A stretch of 64,000 bases of DNA from Pseudonocardia sp. C8 (GCF_014267175.1 NZ_JACMTR010000002.1:2815501-2879500), one strand, 5' to 3'. Positions 51,222-61,193 are shown, counted from the stretch's first letter. Numbers and translations are program-made. Notes: generated by a model not told the origin, from the sequence alone.

Positions 51222-52416
51222 CCGGCCGGGCCCACCCGGGCGACGAGCCCCACCCGCTGCGCGTGCTCGTCGCTCCCGATTCGTTCAAGGGCAGCGCCAC
51301 CGCCATCGAGGTAGCCGCCGCGCTGGCCGCGGGTTGGAGCGCTGCCCGCCCCGGTGACGAGGTCGTGCTCCTGCCCCAGGCCGACGGGGGCGAGGGCACC
51401 GCGGCCGTCGGCGAGGCGTCCGTGCCCGGAACCCGCTGGCACGTCGGTCCGCTCGTTCCCGGACCGGACGGCACCCCCGTACCGGCCCGCTGGCTCGTCC
51501 TGCCCGACAACACCGCCGTCGTCGAACTCGCCCAGGTCTGCGGGCTGCCCATGCTGCAGTACCCGGACCCCACCGGCTCGCACACCCGTGGGCTCGGCAT
51601 GACCATCCGAGCTGCGATCGAAGCCGGCGCCACCAGTGTCTCCGTCACGCTGGGTGGCTCGGCCTCCACCGACGGGGGCGCCGGGGCACTGCGCGGGCTC
51701 GGCCTCGAACTGCTCGATCGGCACGGCCACCCCGTAGCCGACGGGGGCGCTGCCCTGATCGACGTCGACCGCGTCGATGTCTCCGGGCTGCTCCCCCCGC
51801 CCCCCGGCGGGGTCGAGCTGCTCACCGACACCCGCGCGGTGCTCAACGGCCCGGACGGCGCCGCGCAGCTGTTCGGCCCGCAGAAGGGCGCGAGCCCGGC
51901 CCAGATCGCCGAGCTCGACGCCGCACTCGCCCACTATGCCGAGATCCTCGACCAGGTGCTGCCGGCGGACCCCGGGCAGCCCGGAGTCGGTGCTGCCGGG
52001 GGCACGGGGTTCGGCCTCGCATGGGGCGCGCGCATGGTGGAAGGCGCCGGGCGGATCGCCGAACTGACCGGCCTGGCCCAGACCCTGCCCCGCTGCGACG
52101 TCCTCGTCACCGGAGAAGGCTGCTACGACCGCACCTCGGCCACCGGCAAGCTCGTCGGAACCCTGCTCGCCCACGCCGAGGCCCACGGCCTGCGCACCGC
52201 CGTCATCGCAGGCACCTCACCGAGACACCGCCCGACCTGGCGGTGGACCTCACCACCGTTGCCGGGGCGGCGCACGCCGCGATGGACGACCCGCTCACCT
52301 GGCTACACCACGCTGCCACGAGCGCCGCGCACGACCTGGACCGACCGCCGACACCACGTCACCACGACCCGATCGACCTGCACGACCTCGACGTCGAAGC
52401 CGACGCGACCGCCTGA
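51218..52416 (+). pseudogene. Glycerate kinase (GlxK type), frameshifted near 52213
   Basis: Glycerate kinase sequence starts at GTG 51218 (LRVLVAPDSFKGSATAIEVAAAL, DGGEGTAAVG, LGGSASTDGGAGALRGLG, GAAGGTGFGLAWG, VTGEGCYDRTSATGKLVG) and runs to AVIAG near 52213. There the frame is lost; the conserved C-terminus (TPPDLAVDLTTVAGAAHAAMDD, then WLHHAATSAAHDL) continues in another frame to the stop at 52416. A single missing base, most simply one C in the GGCACC run, explains it. Either a true inactivating mutation or a sequencing error; everything else is intact. The role would be glycerate to phosphoglycerate. Confidence 0.85.
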
Positions 52417-52430
52417 ACACAGAGAGATCA

Positions 52431-53900
52431 ATGACGATGCCCCAGTCCGATCAGGCCTCCGCACAACCCGCGCCCGAGAACCCGAGCGTCACGACCGCCG
52501 ACCTGCGTCGCGCCGCATGGGCCAGCTCGGTCGGCAGTGCCCTCGAGTACTACGACATGGCGCTCTACAGCCTTGCCGCCGCCCTGATCTTCGGCCCGCT
52601 GTTCTTTCCCGGCGGTGACCCCACGACCGGGCTGCTCCTCAGCTTCGGTACCTACTTCGTCGGGTTCGCCGTACGTCCGCTCGGTGGCATCCTCTTCGGC
52701 CGCCTCGGTGACCGCCTCGGCCGCAAGTTCGTCCTCATGGTCACCGTCGCCCTGATGGGAGCCGCCAGCGCCCTCATCGGGGTCCTGCCGACCTACGGCG
52801 ACAACCCCGGCGACTGGTACGGCTCCGGCGTCGGGATCGTGGCACCGATCCTGCTGATCGTGCTGCGCGTCGCGCAGGGCCTGGGTGCCGGCGCGGAGAT
52901 GGCCGGCGCCTCGATCCTCATGACCGAGTACGCGCCGCGCCGCCGCCGCGGGTTCTTCGCCTCGCTGCCCTTCATGGGGGTGCAGGTCGGCACCGTGATA
53001 GCCGCGCTGACCTACTTCGTGCTCTATAGCCTCGGTGGCGACACCGTCACCAGCACCTGGCTGTGGCGCCTCCCGTTCCTGGCCAGCATCGTCCTTGTGC
53101 TCGTCGCGATCTACCTGCGCCTCAAGCTGAAGGAGTCCCCGACGTTCCAGAAGCTCGAGGCCCGCGAGCAGATCGCCGAGCACCCGATGCGCGAGCTGGC
53201 GACCAGCTCCCGCGGCACCCTGCTGCGCGGCATCGGCCTGCGCATGGCCGAGAACGGCACCTCCTCGATCTACCAGGCGCTGGCCGTCGCCTACGTCACC
53301 AGCGCCGCGGTCGGGATCAAGGGCCCCATCGGCGCCCTGTCCCTGGTCTTCGCTGCCACTCTCGGCTCGATCGTCGTCCCCATCGCCGGAGCGCTGACCG
53401 ACAGGTTCGGCCGCGTCCGGGTCTACCGAGGCTTCGCCGTCTTCCAGCTCGCCGCGGCCTTCCCGATCTGGTGGGCACTGAGCCAGGGCGACACCGTGGT
53501 CACCATCTTCGTCATCTCCCTCGCGCTGGGCATCGGCACCTGGGGCATGTTCGGCTCCCAGAGCGCGTTCATGACCGAGCTGTTCGGCTCCCGGCACCGC
53601 TACCTCGGCGTCTCGGTCGCCCGTGAGGTCTCGGCCGTGATCTCCGGTGGCGTGGCCCCGCTGATCGGCGCCGGCATCATCGCAGCGGTCGTCTCCTCCG
53701 ACGGCGGCACCGCCGTCCCGGACGCCGGGCTCGGCGCCTGGGTGTTCATCGCCGGCTACACCGCCATCCTGTGCGCGATCACCGTCGCGACCACCTTCGT
53801 CACCCCCGAACCCGCCGGGCGGGACCTCGACGACACCCGCGACGCCCTGGTCGCCGAGCGGGACCGGGCCACGGTCGCGCCCTCGGCCACCGTCAGCTGA
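52431..53900 (+). CDS. MFS metabolite:H+ symporter (ProP/ShiA-like)
   Basis: 489 residues, 12 predicted membrane segments. Family motifs: RAAWASSVGSALEYYDMALYS, the loop GRLGDRLGRKFVLM, QGLGAGAEMAGASILMTEYAPRRRRG and LTDRFGRVRVYRGFAVF. Transports a small carboxylate or sugar acid. Placed between glycerate kinase and the LacI regulator, so it is the likely importer of the second branch of the island. A 15-pair hairpin follows. Confidence 0.9.
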   Translation: MTMPQSDQASAQPAPENPSVTTADLRRAAWASSVGSALEYYDMALYSLAAALIFGPLFFPGGDPTTGLLLSFGTYFVGFAVRPLGGILFGRLGDRLGRKFVLMVTVALMGAASALIGVLPTYGDNPGDWYGSGVGIVAPILLIVLRVAQGLGAGAEMAGASILMTEYAPRRRRGFFASLPFMGVQVGTVIAALTYFVLYSLGGDTVTSTWLWRLPFLASIVLVLVAIYLRLKLKESPTFQKLEAREQIAEHPMRELATSSRGTLLRGIGLRMAENGTSSIYQALAVAYVTSAAVGIKGPIGALSLVFAATLGSIVVPIAGALTDRFGRVRVYRGFAVFQLAAAFPIWWALSQGDTVVTIFVISLALGIGTWGMFGSQSAFMTELFGSRHRYLGVSVAREVSAVISGGVAPLIGAGIIAAVVSSDGGTAVPDAGLGAWVFIAGYTAILCAITVATTFVTPEPAGRDLDDTRDALVAERDRATVAPSATVS

Positions 53901-53933
53901 CCCCTGACCTGCCGAGCCACACACCCACCTCGT

Positions 53934-53971
53934 CGGTTCCGCTGCACGAGACGGTCCGTGCAGCGGAACCG
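53934..53971. terminator. Strong hairpin after the MFS gene
   Basis: CGGTTCCGCTGCACG (53934-53948) pairs perfectly with CGTGCAGCGGAACCG (53957-53971) around an eight-base loop. It should separate the SDR operon from the lacI-type gene. No U-tract. Confidence 0.75.
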
Positions 53972-54079
53972 GCCGTCCATCCCGTCCGTTCCACACCGAG
54001 AGGTGACCCGGTGACCGGCATCTCCTACGATCCACCCACGGAGGCTGCGGTCGGACGGGCCAGGCGGGGGAGACAGAGC

Positions 54080-55150
54080 GTGCGTGACGAGGCCGCCCCG
54101 ACACCCCACCGCAAGCCGACCATCCGCACCGTCGCCGCAGCCGCCGGCGTCTCCACGGCCACCGTGTCACGTGTCATGAGCGGCGTCGACACCGTCAATC
54201 CGGACCTCGCCCGGCGGGTCCTGCAGGTGGCGAAGGACCTGTCGTACCGGCCCAGCGAGGCCGCACGCGGACTCGCCCGCGGAGCACTGCGCAACATCGG
54301 TGTTCTCATGCCCGACCTGGGCAACTCCTACTTCCACGACATCGTCAAGAGCATGCACGCCACGGCCACACAGTCCGGCTTCCGCATGCTCATCGCCGAC
54401 CACACCACCGAGCCCGGCAACGAGTTCGAGACCGCCGTCGACCTCATGGGACACGTCGACGGTCTCGCGCTCATCGCCCCCCGCATCGACCGACCCCACC
54501 TGCGCGAACTGTCCCACCACGGCACCCCCGTCGTTCTCGTCAACCGGGTCGAGACCGGCATCGACCTGCCGATGGTCGGGGTCGACAGTTTCACGGCCAT
54601 GCTCGAGGTCGGCGCGCACCTCGCCGCTCTCGGCCACCGACGCATCGTCTACCTGTCCGGCTCGGAGCTTGCCTGGCAGGACCGCGAACGCTGGCGCGCC
54701 CTGCAGGCCAGCAGCCGCATGCTCGGCACCGACGTGTCGCGGGTCGAGTCCGATGGCACGATCGAAACCAGCTATCGCGCCGTCGACGAGGCGATCCGGC
54801 ACGAACCCACCGCCATCGCCTGCTTCAACGACCTCACCGCGGTGGGAGTCCTGTCCCGCCTACGAGACCTGGGGCTGTCGGTGCCCGGTGACATCTCGGT
54901 CAGCGGCTTCGACGACATCGAGATCGGCCGGCACCTCACTCCCAAGCTGACGACCGTCAGCACACCCCGCGACGAACTCGGTCGTGTCGCATGGCGCTTG
55001 CTCGCCGACAGCATCGCCAGCCAGCCGACCGACGACACCGAGAACCTGCTCCCGGCGCGACTCATTGTCCGCGCCTCCACCGGCACCGCATCTGTCAATC
55101 CCCCGCCGGTACCCCGATCGCACGTGTGCGACGGTCAAGGTCAGGCGTAG
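54080..55150 (+). CDS. LacI-family transcriptional regulator
   Basis: 356 residues from GTG at 54080, chosen for the GGGGGAG seven bases upstream; GTG at 54011 would add 23 residues. HTH: IRTVAAAAGVSTATVSRVMSG and VNPDLARRVLQVAKDLSYRPSEAARGL with the hinge helix. Effector domain: IGVLMPDLGNSYFHDIVKSM, LVNRVETGIDLPMVGVDSF, GHRRIVYLSG and AIACFNDLTAVGVLSRLRDLGLSVPGDISVSGFDDIEIG. Very likely binds the two AGTAACCGGTTACT-type sites between the divergent operons. Confidence 0.92.
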   Translation: MRDEAAPTPHRKPTIRTVAAAAGVSTATVSRVMSGVDTVNPDLARRVLQVAKDLSYRPSEAARGLARGALRNIGVLMPDLGNSYFHDIVKSMHATATQSGFRMLIADHTTEPGNEFETAVDLMGHVDGLALIAPRIDRPHLRELSHHGTPVVLVNRVETGIDLPMVGVDSFTAMLEVGAHLAALGHRRIVYLSGSELAWQDRERWRALQASSRMLGTDVSRVESDGTIETSYRAVDEAIRHEPTAIACFNDLTAVGVLSRLRDLGLSVPGDISVSGFDDIEIGRHLTPKLTTVSTPRDELGRVAWRLLADSIASQPTDDTENLLPARLIVRASTGTASVNPPPVPRSHVCDGQGQA

Positions 55151-56019
<869 letters not shown>

Positions 56020-56232
56020 CTCCTCGCAGGTCAATGGCTTGCTTTGGGGTCAGCTTCGGTGAGACAGGACAGCCGCCGCTGGCTGGCGCTCCTCGGGCGG
56101 GTCCTGGCCGCCCGCCTGGATGCCCCCGCCGTCACCGCCGACAAGGCGTGGACCGTGCTCGACGTCGGTGTGAGTGCGGCCCGGCGCCCTGACCCGCCAC
56201 GCCGAGTACCTCTACCAGAAAAGATCACCTAA
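56020..56232. other. Unassigned segment left of the IS5 element
   Basis: About 210 bases. A frame from 56044 reads RQDSRRWLALLGRVLAARLD, coding-like, but no family is recognised and it ends at the TAA that was duplicated by the IS. Downstream of the IS the sequence reads AHLDAILLDHAAE in a frame, which may belong to the same interrupted remnant. Confidence 0.3.
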
Positions 56233-56254
56233 GAGCGACCGGCAAATGATGTTC
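56233..56254. repeat. IS5-family left terminal inverted repeat
   Basis: 22 bases, GAGCGACCGG through ATGATGTTC, perfect inverse of 57201-57222. Confidence 0.92.
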
Positions 56255-56335
56255 CTGGCGTGTCGACGCAGGTAGAGGCACGGACCCGACGTGATCATGC
56301 GGAGTGTCGAAGTCCCATGATCGTGTGGAGGGCCC

Positions 56336-57202
56336 GTGCCTCTGCTTCCAGCATCCCTGATCGAGCCGCTGTGGGTCGAGTTCGCTGACCTGATCGGGTC
56401 CGAACAACGGCCTGAGTTCTCGCCGATCCATCCCTGGGGCTGCCACCGCCGCCGGATCCCGGACCGGGTCGTGTTCGAGCACGTGATCGCCGCGCTGGTA
56501 CATGGCAGCGGCTACGAACGCCTGGCCGGCCCGGGCTGCTCGGACCGCACCATCCGCCGTCGACTCGACGACTGGGCCCGGGCCGGCGTCGGACAGAAGC
56601 AACTGCGCCGCGCCCTGGCCGCCTACGATCAGATGATCGGGCTCGACCTGGACGACCTGTCGGTGGACGGGTCGATCACCAAGGCGCCGTGCGGAGGCGA
56701 GGTCGCCGGACGCAGCCCGGTCGACCGGGGCAAACAGGGCACCAAACGCTCCGTCGCCGCCGACGGTCAGGGGATCCCGCTGCGCCTGATCGCCGCCCGC
56801 GCCAACGATCACGACTCCCCGCTGCTCGAACCCACCCTGGCCGGAGTCTGCGACATGATCGGCCCGCTACCCGAGACCCCACAGGGCCCGGGGATGCACC
56901 TGGACCGCGGCTACGACTCGGCCAACAACCGCGACCCGCTCGAGGTCCTCGGCTACGACGCCCACATCGCGGTCAAGGGCGAACCCGCCCCGATCCAGGC
57001 CGGCAAGCGGTGGCCGGTGGAGCGCCTCCACGCCTGGATGAACGGGTTCGGCAAGCTGCGCCGGCTCACCGACAAACGCCGCGACATCGCCGAGTTCTAC
57101 CTCAACCTCGCCGCCGCGCTCACCGTCATCCGCCGCCTGATCAACCGAGCACGGACGCTCTACCGCTGGCCCACAAGGCCGACCACCCGCAGACTCCGCT
57201 GA
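56336..57202 (+). CDS. IS5-family DDE transposase
   Basis: 288 residues, full length. N-terminal IS5 segment HPWGCHRRRIPDRVVFEHVIAALV and GCSDRTIRRRLDDWARAG; DDE residues in LSVDGSITKAP (D), HLDRGYDSANNRDPLE (D) and PVERLHAWMNGFGKLRRLTDKR (E, with the Y/R-K-like signature region). The stop codon overlaps the right inverted repeat by two bases. Catalytically plausible. Confidence 0.92.
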   Translation: MPLLPASLIEPLWVEFADLIGSEQRPEFSPIHPWGCHRRRIPDRVVFEHVIAALVHGSGYERLAGPGCSDRTIRRRLDDWARAGVGQKQLRRALAAYDQMIGLDLDDLSVDGSITKAPCGGEVAGRSPVDRGKQGTKRSVAADGQGIPLRLIAARANDHDSPLLEPTLAGVCDMIGPLPETPQGPGMHLDRGYDSANNRDPLEVLGYDAHIAVKGEPAPIQAGKRWPVERLHAWMNGFGKLRRLTDKRRDIAEFYLNLAAALTVIRRLINRARTLYRWPTRPTTRRLR

Positions 57203-57222
57203 ACATCATTTGCCGGTCGCTC
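57201..57222. repeat. IS5-family right terminal inverted repeat
   Basis: 22 bases ending GGTCGCTC, perfect inverse of 56233-56254, followed by TAA. Confidence 0.92.
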
Positions 57223-57402
57223 TAAGCCCATCTCGACGCGATCCTGCTCGACCACGCCGCTGAAACCGCTCCCCCACGTTGATGCGGAGGTCTGCCACGA
57301 TCAGAGGTGAATGGAGGGCGGCTGGGCCTCCCGAATGCTCGACCTGTGGGATCGAGCACCACGGGCGTGGCATCGCGGCGCGCGGGCCGGTGGTGCCGTT
57401 CG

Positions 57403-58125
57403 TCAGTCCCGCCCGGCCTCCACGAACTTCCTCGCGGTGAGCTCGGGCTCGGTCAGCAGCACCTCGTGGCTGCCGGGCATGCCGACGAGACGGAAGACGC
57501 CGAGCCGGTTCGACAGCCGCGGGTGGCGGCCCCACTCGCCCTGGGTGATGTCGTTGTCCTCGTAGGGCGCGAGGTAGCTGAACGCGTTCGGGACGCGGTC
57601 CCATCCGGTCATGTCGGCGGGATCGGTGAACGTCCCGAAGGGCTGCGGCCGGAGCCGCTCGTACACCTCGCGGGCCTGCTCGTCGGACCCGTCGTTGAAG
57701 AAGGCATCGCGCCAGACGGTGTAGGGCAGCACGACCGACCCGTCGCCGCGCTCATGCGCACTCGCCCGGAGAGCGTCGTGCAGGTGCGGCGGGATCTCGT
57801 CGACCAGCGCTTTGCCCTGCTGCGGGACGAAGGCGGCGAAGTAGACGAGCCGCCTGACTCGCTCCGGCATCTCGATCGCCACGCGGGAGATCAGGTAGCC
57901 GCCCCAGCTGTGCCCGACGAGAACGTACTCGCGGAGGTCGTGCTCCCGGATGTGGTCGATGATCGGCTGCGCGGCGCCGCGCAGGTCAACGTGCTTGTCG
58001 TCGGTGGGACCGAGGCCACCGGCCGTGGGTGTGTGGACTTCGTGGCCGCCGGCTTCGAGGTAGCCGCGAACGGGCTCCCACAGGTCGCCGTGGTGCCATG
58101 CGCCGTGGACGAGGACGAATCGCAT
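57403..58125 (-). CDS. Alpha/beta-fold hydrolase
   Basis: 240 residues. FVLVHGAWHHGDLWEP (oxyanion HG), nucleophile Ser in LVGHSWGGYLI, an acidic residue in the C-terminal half and the His in MPGSHEVLLTEP. Layout resembles plant-methylesterase/salicylate-binding-protein-like esterases. Substrate unknown. Lies 105 bases downstream of an AraC regulator on the same strand, which may control it. Confidence 0.85.
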   Translation of the reverse strand: MRFVLVHGAWHHGDLWEPVRGYLEAGGHEVHTPTAGGLGPTDDKHVDLRGAAQPIIDHIREHDLREYVLVGHSWGGYLISRVAIEMPERVRRLVYFAAFVPQQGKALVDEIPPHLHDALRASAHERGDGSVVLPYTVWRDAFFNDGSDEQAREVYERLRPQPFGTFTDPADMTGWDRVPNAFSYLAPYEDNDITQGEWGRHPRLSNRLGVFRLVGMPGSHEVLLTEPELTARKFVEAGRD

Positions 58126-58230
58126 CTGGTGCTCCTCCGGTAGACGTTGTCCGTGCGCAGCAGTGTCGGGAGCGGCCCACTGCCGGGCTATCGCTGTGGC
58201 GCAGCGGCACTGTCGGATTCGCGAAACGCG

Positions 58231-59196
58231 TCAGCGGGTGCCGGTGCGGACGGCCGAGGGCGACACCCCGAACCGGGCCCGGAAACGCCCCGCGAACTCG
58301 CCGAGGTGGACGAACCCGCAGGCCAGAGCCACGTCGGTGACGGTCGGGCCGCCCGGTCCTCCTGCGCGGAGCATCGCGTGGGCGCGATCGAGACGTGCCT
58401 CACGCAGCCACTGGCCCGGCGTGCGGTCGAGCTCACGCCGGAACCCGAGCTGCAGGCTGCGCAGGCTGACGCCACAGTGGTCGGCCACCGTGCCCATGCT
58501 GATCGGCTCTGCGAGGTGGTCGCGCAGGTAGTCCATGGCGCGGCGGATCCGGGCCGACGGGGCGGCGGCGCCGTCCAGGCACCGGTCGCGGGGCTGACCG
58601 AGCACGAGGGCCTCGACGACAAGCCGCTCGAGCCCGCCGAGCAGCCGGTTCCGGACGACCGGGTCGGTCACCGCGGCCGCGGCGACGATGCCCTCGATCG
58701 CGCTGTGCAGGACGTTCGCCGGAACGGGGAGGGCGAGTGCGAGATCGGGTCGTGCCGGCCCGCCCACCTCGTGCAGTACAGCTGCGATCGCCTCGACCCG
58801 GAACCGGTCGAACCGCAGCACGACCTGGTCGTACGAGGCGTCGATGTCGAACCGGAACTCGCGGTAGGGGCTGACGACTGCGCCGGCCCCGGGAGCGGGT
58901 ATGACCGTCTCGGCGCCGTAGCGGAACCGGGCGGTGCCGGCGGTCGGCAGGCTGACCAGGAAGTCCTGCTCGATGGACGCGGCTGGCAGGACCGTCACGT
59001 CGGTGCCGTAGTGGAGCCGGTTGACCGACATCGGGCCTGCGTCCAGGTGGCGGAGCCGGGTCGAGATCCGGCGTGGCCGGCCCCGCAGCCGGAGGTCGTG
59101 CGGACGCAGCGCGGCGGTGCAGGCCGCGACCACCTGGTCGGGGTCGCAGACTGGAGGGAGCATCTGCGGTGCGTCGTCGAGCAGGTGACGGTTCAT
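58231..59196 (-). CDS. AraC-family transcriptional regulator
   Basis: 321 residues from ATG at 59196 with GGAGGGAG upstream. N-terminal AraC-binding-like domain (about 30-190). C-terminal double HTH: RAMDYLRDHLAEPISMGTVADHCGVSLRSLQLGFRRELDRTPGQWLREARLDRAHAML (hallmarks VADHCGVSLRSLQLGFR and TPGQWLREARL) then VTDVALACGFVHLGEFAGRFRARFGVSPS. Effector unknown; the hydrolase gene follows. Confidence 0.9.
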   Translation of the reverse strand: MNRHLLDDAPQMLPPVCDPDQVVAACTAALRPHDLRLRGRPRRISTRLRHLDAGPMSVNRLHYGTDVTVLPAASIEQDFLVSLPTAGTARFRYGAETVIPAPGAGAVVSPYREFRFDIDASYDQVVLRFDRFRVEAIAAVLHEVGGPARPDLALALPVPANVLHSAIEGIVAAAAVTDPVVRNRLLGGLERLVVEALVLGQPRDRCLDGAAAPSARIRRAMDYLRDHLAEPISMGTVADHCGVSLRSLQLGFRRELDRTPGQWLREARLDRAHAMLRAGGPGGPTVTDVALACGFVHLGEFAGRFRARFGVSPSAVRTGTR

Positions 59197-59275
59197 GAGG
59201 GCTCCCTCCGGCCAGCGGACCAGACGGTAGCGGGGTCGGCTGCCGAGAGGCGTCCGTGATACGGCCGCCGGGTGC

Positions 59276-59572
59276 GTGCCGGTACTCGATGATCCGGCGA
59301 CCCCGGGCCGTGCGGAAAGCAACACGCTGCACATCCGGGGCACCGACTCGACCTTGGTCGTCGACCCCTCGCTGGCGCTCATCGAGGGCGCGCCGCCCGC
59401 CGACACCGTGTTGATCACGCACTTGCACGAAGATCACCCTGCTGGCCGGGCAGCCATGACGTGCCGGTCCAGACTCACGTCGACGACCTGGCCGCGCTGC
59501 GTTCGCACGAGGTCATCGCTTCCGCCGGGGCCAGGTTCGATGAGAAAACCGGCTGCCCGCCCGTCTCACTGA
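59276..59572 (+). pseudogene. Metallo-beta-lactamase-fold hydrolase remnant
   Basis: N-terminal MBL sequence: SNTLHIRGTDSTLVVDPSLAL and VLITHLHEDHPAG (THxHxDH metal motif). The frame shifts near 59455; VPVQTHVDDLAALRSHEVIASAGARF continues in the next frame and then homology stops. Truncated and frameshifted, so not functional. Confidence 0.7.
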
Positions 59573-59861
59573 AACTGACTCCCCGCAGGTCATCCCTGAA
59601 GGGGCGGGGCCGGTCAACCCCTGTTCTTGGTGGTGATCTTCTTTCTGGGCGTTGTCCGGCTGCGTGTGGGCGCGTCGGACGACGCACGCTGTTCAAGCCG
59701 GAGAACGTGATCGGGTGTGGCTCCCGCAGGTGGGTCGGTTCGAGGGGTCGAGGTACAGCTCCAGCGCCGGTGCCCCGGCTACGGACAGGCCCCGGTGGGG
59801 CTGTCGGTCATCCCTTCGCTCTGGGCATGGAGTGCTGCGACGGGGTTCGCGGTAGGCGAGG
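59573..59861. other. Degenerate region, probably non-coding end of the IS110 remnant
   Basis: About 290 bases with no credible gene. On the minus strand the part next to 59862 looks like the untranslated end of an IS110 element. The junction with the MBL remnant is near 59565. Confidence 0.3.
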
Positions 59862-60152
59862 TCAATCAGAGGGGGCGACCACGCCGATGTTGCGGCCGCG
59901 GCGGGCGCCGACCTGGTCACGGAACCCGCCGAGGCGGGTGTGGCCGGGCAGACGCTGCACGGCCTCGACCGCGGCCCAGCGCACCAGCCGGCTGCCCTGT
60001 TTGGTGATCCGACCCCGGTGCACCGTCGTGTCCGACTCGCGGTGTTTCGGGGTCAGCCCGGCCCAGCTGGCCAGCTGCGCCGGCCCCGGGAACCGGGTGA
60101 TGTCGCCGATCTCGGCGACGAACACCGCCGCGAGCACCGGCCCGCAGCGCAC
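59862..60152 (-). pseudogene. IS110-family transposase C-terminal remnant
   Basis: The C-terminal transposase_20 domain is clear: AEIGDITRFPGPAQLASWAG, LTPKHRESDTTVHRGRITKQ and GSRLVRWAAVEAVQRLP. The N-terminal DEDD part is missing and the end is abrupt (RNIGVVAPSD). Its upstream end joins a sulfatase fragment directly. Confidence 0.8.
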
Positions 60153-60159
60153 GGGTGTG

Positions 60160-60297
60160 CCGGCTCGCCGGCCAGGTTGTGCTGCTCGTCGGGATCGTCG
60201 ACGAGGTCGAACAACTGCTCCCCGCCACCGACGAACCGGGTGTAGCGGTACCGCTCGTCGCAGAGCGTGCGGGACCAGACGTCGGGCAGGTCGTGCC
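60160..60297 (-). pseudogene. Sulfatase C-terminal fragment
   Basis: Minus-strand reading WSRTLCDERYRYTRFVGGG followed by EQLFDLVDDPDEQHNLAGE is the conserved end of sulfatases (R-Y-x-Y ... ELYDL-DP-E-NLA). No start, no catalytic Cys/Ser region: only the tail remains, wedged between the IS110 remnant and the TetR gene. The start of this fragment, about 60297, is approximate. Confidence 0.7.
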
Positions 60298-61002
60298 TTA
60301 CCCTCGCCCGTCCCCGCCGTCGGTGCGCGAGACCTGACGCTGGAGCAGGTCGAGGTCGGCCCGGATGGCAGCGAACGTGTCGTCGATGCCGGAGGAGCGC
60401 GTCCGGCGATCGCAGCGGGCCACCGAACGCACGGCCATCTCTGCTATCTGATCCACCAGCGCGCCAGCGTCGGCCCCCGGCGCGTCGGGACGGAACCACC
60501 AGGCGATCCAGTTGCAGGAGCCGAGAATCGAGAACGCGGCAGCGCGCTCGTCGACCGGCCAGAACTCCCCCCGTTCCACGCCGTTCTCGATGATCCGGCT
60601 CATGTGCGACAGGATCGCGCGTTTGGCCTTCTCGTGCCGCTCGCGGAACGCGTCGGGCAGCAGGTGTTCGCTCCGGTCCAGCAGCCGGAACCGCGCCGGA
60701 TGTGCACAGATCCGCAGGCAGATCGACCGGACGGACGTCGCGAGGCGTTCCGCCGGGCTGAGATCGCTGGCCTCGGCTTCGGCCAGCTCGCTCGCCGCGG
60801 TCTCGGTCAGCCCGCTGACGAGCATCCCGAGCAGGTCCTCCTTGCTGTCGATGTAGTGGTACAGCGACGGCCGGGTCACGCCGATCGACTCGGCGATGTC
60901 CTTCAGCGTGGTGCCTTCGAAGCCACGCTCGGCGAACAGCTGTGCAGCCTGGTCGAGCAGCTCGTGCTCGACCAGGCTGCGACGCGAACCGCGACCGGCC
61001 AC
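60298..61002 (-). CDS. TetR-family transcriptional regulator
   Basis: 234 residues from GTG at 61002 with GGAGGGG upstream. HTH: LDQAAQLFAERGFEGTTLKDIAESIGVTRPSLYHYIDSKEDLLGML (hallmark GFEGTTLKDIAESIGVTRPSLYHY). Ligand domain Trp/Arg-rich (NWIAWWFRPDAPG). Resembles KstR2/FadR-like TetR regulators of acyl-CoA catabolism. Divergent from the IpdAB-like operon, and the likely ligand of the 61135 palindrome. Confidence 0.9.
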   Translation of the reverse strand: MAGRGSRRSLVEHELLDQAAQLFAERGFEGTTLKDIAESIGVTRPSLYHYIDSKEDLLGMLVSGLTETAASELAEAEASDLSPAERLATSVRSICLRICAHPARFRLLDRSEHLLPDAFRERHEKAKRAILSHMSRIIENGVERGEFWPVDERAAAFSILGSCNWIAWWFRPDAPGADAGALVDQIAEMAVRSVARCDRRTRSSGIDDTFAAIRADLDLLQRQVSRTDGGDGRG

Positions 61003-61130
61003 GTCTCATCCCCCTCCGACCGTCGGACTCGGGTCGACCTTCGGTTCAGCGTATCCGGGGTCACCGAAGCCACCGACCGCCGTCCCGACCACGTCGGCAG
61101 CCGGCCAACGGGATCCGACGTGACACGTGC

Positions 61131-61159
61131 TTGACGGTGAGCCGGCTCACCGCTAGCTT
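61131..61159 (+). promoter_or_regulatory. Promoter of the CoA transferase operon with embedded operator
   Basis: -35 TTGACG (61131-61136), 17-base spacer, -10 TAGCTT (61154-61159). The perfect palindrome CGGTGAGCCGGCTCACCG (61135-61152) fills the spacer. A TetR repressor bound there would exclude RNA polymerase. Confidence 0.7.
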
Positions 61160-61181
61160 CCGACTTCAGAGTAGATTTAGC

Positions 61182-61193
61182 GACTCACGAGTC
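61182..61193. promoter_or_regulatory. Second small dyad near the +1
   Basis: GACTC-AC-GAGTC, 13 bases before the first gene of the operon and beside its ribosome site. Possible second operator; weaker than the 61135 site. Confidence 0.4.

Larger units (their letters stand above)
56233..57222 (+). mobile_element. Intact IS5-family insertion sequence, 990 bp
   Basis: Bounded by perfect 22-bp terminal inverted repeats starting GAGCGACCGG. TAA directly flanks both ends (56230-56232 and 57223-57225), fitting a three-base TNA target duplication as in IS1031-type members of the IS5 family. Contains one intact transposase gene. Perfect ends, intact gene and clean duplication indicate recent transposition. 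Confidence 0.92.
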
